Made by a program: the position numbers and the translations under genes. The notes under the pieces were generated by a model. It ran no database searches. It was not told where the DNA came from and saw only the letters and a list, made by a program, of their open reading frames with translations. A stretch of 64,000 nt of DNA, taken from positions 1-64,000 of the forward strand of contig JBEIQE010000007.1 in the NCBI GenBank assembly GCA_040376705.1, in the 5' to 3' direction. Below are positions 60,304 through 64,000 of the stretch, in pieces; positions within the stretch are counted from its first letter, which is position 1, and each line of letters opens with the position of its first letter. Source of the stretch: JBEIQE01 sp040376705 (GTDB taxonomy: Bacteria > Pseudomonadota > Alphaproteobacteria > UBA2400).

Positions 60304-60370
60304 TTTTATTACCCGCGCAAAGTCAGCGCTGCGGCAAATTTTCAAAACCCACCAAATTAACCGATTTTAT

Positions 60371-60414
60371 GGGGACAACTGCGCTGTCCACCAGTACTCA
60401 TCAGGCCTGTCCAC
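60371..60414 (+). promoter_or_regulatory. Repeated octamer upstream of the LuxI-like gene
   Basis: CTGTCCAC occurs at 60384-60391 and 60407-60414, a centre-to-centre distance of 23 bases. GGGGACA at 60371-60377 pairs with the first copy (GGACA/TGTCC). The spacing near two helical turns suits a dimeric regulator. A start codon follows 30 bases later. Confidence 0.35.
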
Positions 60415-60444
60415 ATTAAAAACCGAGAACGGGAGCACCAACTC

Positions 60445-61101
60445 TTGCCTAAAGTCGTCAATCATTTTTCAGCCAGCATCATCAGCACGCCAGCGGATCT
60501 GATGAACGGCTACAAGCTGCGTCACAAGATTTTCAGTGAAGCTCTGGGATTTGAACCCAAAGCCGAAAGCGGCATGGAAAGTGACCAGTATGATATACGC
60601 TCTATTCACCTGGGCCTGAGCAAATATACAGCTCCTCATACTGCAGAATTTCCTATTGCCTATGCGCGCATGATCTTGCCCAGCAAGAACGGCCAAAGCG
60701 GCCCGCTGCCGTTTGAGGTGGTTTATGCCAAGGATGCCGGCCCGCTTAAAGCCTTTGCCCGTCTTGGCAAGGCCAAACCTTTTGAGGTGTCGCGGATCTG
60801 CAAGCTGCCCTCAACCCCACCGACCGGCATTCTCTACCTGCAGTTCTGTACGATAGCCTTGGCGCAAAAGCTGGGCCTGACAGGCGCTGTCATCATGGTA
60901 CAGCCCAAATTTGCAGGCAGGCTGCAAGATGCCGGCCTGCAGGTAAAACAGATTGGCCCCAAGGTTGACTACCATGGTGAGCGCGCCGGTTACTGGGTAC
61001 CATCAGTACAACGCAGTTTTGCCAGACGCCACCCGGATTTGATGCGCGCTGCCAACCGCGATATGGAGCGCTCGCTCGAGACCATTTTACTACCCGCTTA
61101 A
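60445..61101 (+). CDS. LuxI/acyl-amino-acid synthase-like acyltransferase
   Basis: This 218-residue protein has a TTG start with GGGAG nine bases upstream. The GNAT-like fold has the LuxI-family invariants: Arg and Phe in LRHKIFSEALGF, paired Asp in ESDQYD, Arg in YARMI and E-SR in FEVSRICK. LuxI makes acyl-homoserine lactones; relatives make acyl amino acids or act in exosortase systems. No LuxR partner lies next to it, so it may be a solo synthase. The invariant Trp of LuxI is replaced by Phe. Confidence 0.7.
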   Translation: MPKVVNHFSASIISTPADLMNGYKLRHKIFSEALGFEPKAESGMESDQYDIRSIHLGLSKYTAPHTAEFPIAYARMILPSKNGQSGPLPFEVVYAKDAGPLKAFARLGKAKPFEVSRICKLPSTPPTGILYLQFCTIALAQKLGLTGAVIMVQPKFAGRLQDAGLQVKQIGPKVDYHGERAGYWVPSVQRSFARRHPDLMRAANRDMERSLETILLPA

Positions 61102-61154
61102 TTGATTGCCTCACTTTGGCAGCAGTACTAGCATCCTGCCCAGAGGATGGCACC

Positions 61155-61934
61155 ATGACCTATGAAAACATTATTGCCGAAGTTAAAGACGGCACCGTCG
61201 GGCTGATTACGCTTAACCGCCCCAAGGCCCTGAATGCCCTTAACAGCGCGCTGATGCGCGATGTGGCAACAGCCTTGGCCGAATTCGAAATTGATAAAGC
61301 GATTGGCTGTATTGTGATTACCGGCAGCGAAAAAGCCTTTGCTGCGGGTGCCGATATCAAAGAGATGGCGGCTAAAGACTTCTCGGATGTTTATACCGAA
61401 AACTTTGTAACCGATGGATGGGAAGCAGTCGCCCAGTGCCGCAAGCCGGTAATTGCCGCTGTAGCAGGTTATGCATTAGGCGGCGGCTGCGAGTTTGCCA
61501 TGATGGCCGATTTCATTATTGCGGCAGACACCGCTAAATTCGGCCAGCCTGAAGTAACCCTTGGCACCCTGCCCGGTATTGGTGGCAGCCAGCGCCTCAC
61601 ACGCGCTGTGGGCAAGGCCTTGGCGATGGACCTGTGCCTCACCGGCCGCCAGCTGGGCGCTGAAGAAGCGCTGCGCGCTGGCCTTGTGGCCCGCGTAGTA
61701 CCTGCAGCAGATTTGCTGCAGGTGGCTCTTGAAGCTGCCCGCAAGATCGCCAGCTATTCCACCCCCGCTACCATGATGGTGAAGGAAGCCGTGAATGCTG
61801 CTTTTGAGACCACACTGGCCGAGGGTGTGCGCTTTGAGCGCCGCCTGTTCCATGCCTCCTTCGCACTTGAAGACCGCAAAGAGGGCATGAGCGCCTTTAC
61901 CGAAAAACGCGAACCCAAGTTCAGAGGTAGATAA
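61155..61934 (+). CDS. Enoyl-CoA hydratase
   Basis: This 259-residue crotonase-fold enzyme hydrates trans-2-enoyl-CoA in fatty acid oxidation. It has the oxyanion segments AFAAGADIKEM and AGYALGGGCEFAMM, and the catalytic Glu residues in FGQPEVTLGTLPG. GAGG seven bases before the ATG at 61155 sets the start. The next gene overlaps its stop by one base. Confidence 0.94.
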   Translation: MTYENIIAEVKDGTVGLITLNRPKALNALNSALMRDVATALAEFEIDKAIGCIVITGSEKAFAAGADIKEMAAKDFSDVYTENFVTDGWEAVAQCRKPVIAAVAGYALGGGCEFAMMADFIIAADTAKFGQPEVTLGTLPGIGGSQRLTRAVGKALAMDLCLTGRQLGAEEALRAGLVARVVPAADLLQVALEAARKIASYSTPATMMVKEAVNAAFETTLAEGVRFERRLFHASFALEDRKEGMSAFTEKREPKFRGR

Positions 61935-62320
61935 TGACCCAGCATTTTGATGTCAGCGAAGAAGATCGTATATTGCTTGTGCCGTGCCACCGGGCTTTTC
62001 AGGCTACCGTTGGCCAGCGTGCAAATGAAGCACTGGGTCTTAATTACCCGGTTCAGGGCACCGAGCTTTATCAGGGTGGGCTGACGGTAAATGGCAAACC
62101 GCTGGTGATTAATCCCAACAACGTCTCGCAATATCGGCTCTCAAGCAGTGACCCCACGCCTGAGGAAATTGCTGTCGCCACCGCTATTACCCGCGTGGTA
62201 GCCGATTTCAAACGGCTGGGCCGCAAAGCCCTGATTGAGCCGCCCAGTACTGGCCTGCAAGACCCGCTACGCTGGTTCTTTGAAGGCCCAGGTGGCAACA
62301 AAGGTATCAAGCTTCAATAA
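61934..62320 (+). CDS. Hypothetical protein coupled to enoyl-CoA hydratase
   Basis: This 128-residue soluble protein begins MTQHFDVSEEDRILLVPCH. No family is recognised. It starts within the enoyl-CoA hydratase stop (TAATG), so it is translated with it. It overlaps the convergent oxygenase gene by 14 bases at its end. Confidence 0.6.
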   Translation: MTQHFDVSEEDRILLVPCHRAFQATVGQRANEALGLNYPVQGTELYQGGLTVNGKPLVINPNNVSQYRLSSSDPTPEEIAVATAITRVVADFKRLGRKALIEPPSTGLQDPLRWFFEGPGGNKGIKLQ

Positions 62321-63422
62321 GCTTGCCTGTTAATACGCTATCGCCCACCGCATCCATATTAGCCATACGCACCTTAAGCGCTGCGTCATCATACATGAAG
62401 GGCAGGAACGCATAGCGCGTACCACGCGTAACCGGCGTTGCCTCATGCAGCAGGCTGCATGAGAAAATAACAGCGCCGCCTGTAGGGGCACGATAAGTAC
62501 GTGAGCCAAACTCCGGGAAGCGCAGATCGCCACCATCGTACTCCTCAGCATTGAGATTAAGCGTACAGGCAAAGCGGCGGTGCAGCGTGCCGCGGGTGGT
62601 ATCATCACGATGCGGCTTGAAGAAACCGCCCGAAGTTGCATCGTAGCAGGCCACCAGATAGCGCTCGAGCTGCGTGACCTCAAACTGGAAGACCTTTTTG
62701 ATTTGGGGCAGCAGGCGCGTCCAGATGCGCTCTTTCACAGCACCAGCCAATGCAGGATCGGTAATCAGGCTGTCGCGGCGGCGCTTGAAGTCAGGCACCT
62801 CAACGTTCTGGGTTTTACCATCGATATCGCGGCTGATGCCGGATTCCTTATTCCCCGCCTCATGATAGTAACGGATGAGCCGTTGGCAGAACTCGGGCTC
62901 AAACACGCGTGGAACCACCAGCACCGGTGCATGCAGCGGCACCCCAGCATACTCATCCGGCTTAGGCAGAGTGGCGAAGGCGGCCAGCGCATCTTTATAA
63001 TTGCTCAGGCTCCAGCTGTTCACTACCCGCAGGTTGGGGTCGAGCAGTATGAAGCCCAGCATCAGCTCATCCCCTGCAGGGGTTTGGCGCACAAGGCCCC
63101 AAGCGCCTACCGCCTCACGCGTAAAGTCCCATATAACCAAGGCTTTTTGCGCAATTTCCCTTACCAGCACATGATCGCTATCAGCCGGATCGCAGCTCAC
63201 GGCCACCAGCGCGCGGTGGTCCCAGTTATGCTGCGGCAGGGTTTTAACCACAGCAACCAAAGCCTCATGCGCGACTGGCACACTCGCCTTGCCATGCACA
63301 CACAGCAGGATGTAACGGCCTGCCAGCGTGCCAAAGGCCGATTCCGGCCCGAAGCTGGTGGTAACACCAATATGCGGCATCGCCTCGCCGGGCAGAATGG
63401 GCGTCTTGCGGGTCATGCTCAT
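62307..63422 (-). CDS. Thioredoxin-fold/2-oxoglutarate-Fe(II) oxygenase fusion
   Basis: This protein has about 371 residues. The first 150 (GVTTSFGPESAFGTLAGRYILLCVHGKA) look like a peroxiredoxin/thioredoxin fold without the resolving CxxC. The C-terminal part is a prolyl-4-hydroxylase-type jelly roll: iron ligands HRD in FFKPHRDD, a distal His in SLLHEATPV, and the 2OG Arg in TRYAFLPF. GGAGG six bases before the ATG at 63422 supports the start. The substrate is unknown. Confidence 0.78.
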   Translation of the reverse strand: MSMTRKTPILPGEAMPHIGVTTSFGPESAFGTLAGRYILLCVHGKASVPVAHEALVAVVKTLPQHNWDHRALVAVSCDPADSDHVLVREIAQKALVIWDFTREAVGAWGLVRQTPAGDELMLGFILLDPNLRVVNSWSLSNYKDALAAFATLPKPDEYAGVPLHAPVLVVPRVFEPEFCQRLIRYYHEAGNKESGISRDIDGKTQNVEVPDFKRRRDSLITDPALAGAVKERIWTRLLPQIKKVFQFEVTQLERYLVACYDATSGGFFKPHRDDTTRGTLHRRFACTLNLNAEEYDGGDLRFPEFGSRTYRAPTGGAVIFSCSLLHEATPVTRGTRYAFLPFMYDDAALKVRMANMDAVGDSVLTGKLIEA

Positions 63423-63477
63423 GCGGGCCTCCAAGAGCTGAAGGATACAACAGACAAACGCCGCAAAACACCCTGTT

Positions 63478-64000
63478 TTAGAGACAATCGCGTAGTTTTT
63501 GGTAGTCCTGCGGCTGGTTATAGGCAAAGGCCGACAGGCGCATCACCCATTTGTCAGGAACAGGCCAGTTACCGGACCACAACATGATGTTGTGCGCGCG
63601 CAGCAACCGCACCCGCAGATCAGCCCCGCTGCCTTGGCTCCAGACCGTGCTGACCAGCGTGCCGATCATATCCACCGGCGCATACTGCCAGCCCAAAATC
63701 TCGCGCGCCTCAAGGGCTAGTGCATGGTTACGCGCCATCACCCCTTCATGCCCTTCAGGGTGCAGGCTGCTGAAGAACGCAAACACCTCCGGCATGCATA
63801 AAACGCCTGTAAAATCAGCTGTTCCTGTCCAGTCGAACAGCTTATGCAGGCGGGAGCGCTGTTCTGATTTATCGTTATATCCGTGGCTGATCACCAGCGG
63901 GTCAATCCGCTCGCGCCAGCGCTCGCTTACCCATAAGAACGCGGTACCCGGTGGAGCGCAGAGCCATTTGTGGCAATTACCGGTGTAAAAATCAGCCCCC
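63478..64000 (-). CDS. Class V aminotransferase/isopenicillin-N-epimerase-like, C-terminal part
   Basis: The reading frame is open from the window end to the stop at 63478. It includes GNCHKWLCAPPGTAFLWV, where the Lys would bind PLP, and continues through FDWTGTADFTGVL and VRLLRAHNIMLWSGNWP. The N-terminal part lies outside the window. The pattern fits the isopenicillin N epimerase branch. The true start is not visible; an internal ATG-like start at 63894 is not used. Confidence 0.8.
   Translation of the reverse strand, partial: GADFYTGNCHKWLCAPPGTAFLWVSERWRERIDPLVISHGYNDKSEQRSRLHKLFDWTGTADFTGVLCMPEVFAFFSSLHPEGHEGVMARNHALALEAREILGWQYAPVDMIGTLVSTVWSQGSGADLRVRLLRAHNIMLWSGNWPVPDKWVMRLSAFAYNQPQDYQKLRDCL

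Noticed and set aside
62580..63587. 335-residue plus-strand frame opposite the 2OG oxygenase
   Set aside because: No motif or ribosome site; the minus strand encodes conserved HRD and TRYAF motifs.

Overview
The window looks like the chromosome of a free-living alphaproteobacterium of moderate GC content. This rests on lineage-typical genes and pairings: DUF1013 divergent to DUF1192, DUF1489, a CpdR-type receiver, bacterial SpeD with SpeE and a fold-III ornithine decarboxylase, a PmtA-like methyltransferase between ubiE and mutM, Coq7, GluQ-RS and Cox15-type CtaA. The exact order is not determined. Three orphan pilin-like genes and a large TadG-like protein would suit an uncultured or predatory lineage such as Micavibrio relatives, but that is only a guess.

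Layout. 1-265: a 61-bp tandem array and a terminator. 266-3947 (minus): a pilin-like gene, then three tandem paralogues of an apparent Tiki/EreA-like enzyme family and a DUF465 gene. 4058-5928: pfkA and a class D beta-lactamase. 5929-8080: a structured leader with a second DUF465 gene, then DUF1013 and DUF1192. 8139-10291: an eroding patch with a stop-interrupted M48 protease, an LPD23-like protein and a frameshifted remnant. 10251-13680: fumC with two membrane proteins that end in ribosomal L7/L12-like domains and an RHH protein. 13805-19127: DUF1489, LD-carboxypeptidase, TfoX-N, pncB and an ankyrin protein; the last two share a duplicated structured leader. 19197-25401: the ribosomal/SRP block ffh, rpsP, NADAR-like, rimM, two small genes, NUDIX, trmD, rplS, NUDIX. 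25402-29370: the polyamine region with long structured leaders before speD and the ornithine decarboxylase. 29553-46009: housekeeping and unknown genes, including ctaA, a 1084-residue flavoprotein, gluQ, two serine hydrolases, HNH, coq7 and dsbB. 46114: tRNA-Leu(CAA). 46291-50872: a third pilin-like gene, a receiver with a partner gene, and a TadG-like VWA protein carrying tail-fibre-like repeats. 51016-64000: RNA methyltransferases, gpt, cpdR, dut, ubiE, pmtA, mutM, a LuxI-like synthase, enoyl-CoA hydratase, a thioredoxin-fold/2OG-oxygenase fusion and the end of a class V aminotransferase.

How the parts connect. The polyamine genes speD, speE and odc together would convert ornithine and SAM to spermidine. 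Their leaders share short conserved blocks, and a related element precedes an unrelated DUF465 gene. Two full TTAA-N7-TTAAC boxes, the consensus of the alphaproteobacterial cell-cycle regulator CtrA, lie before a pilin-like gene and an HNH gene with the same spacing to a -10-like hexamer. The best candidates for undescribed biology are the triplicated Tiki-like operon, the duplicated pncB/ankyrin leader, the leader family at 6178/25885/28101, and the repeat insertion inside the TadG VWA domain.
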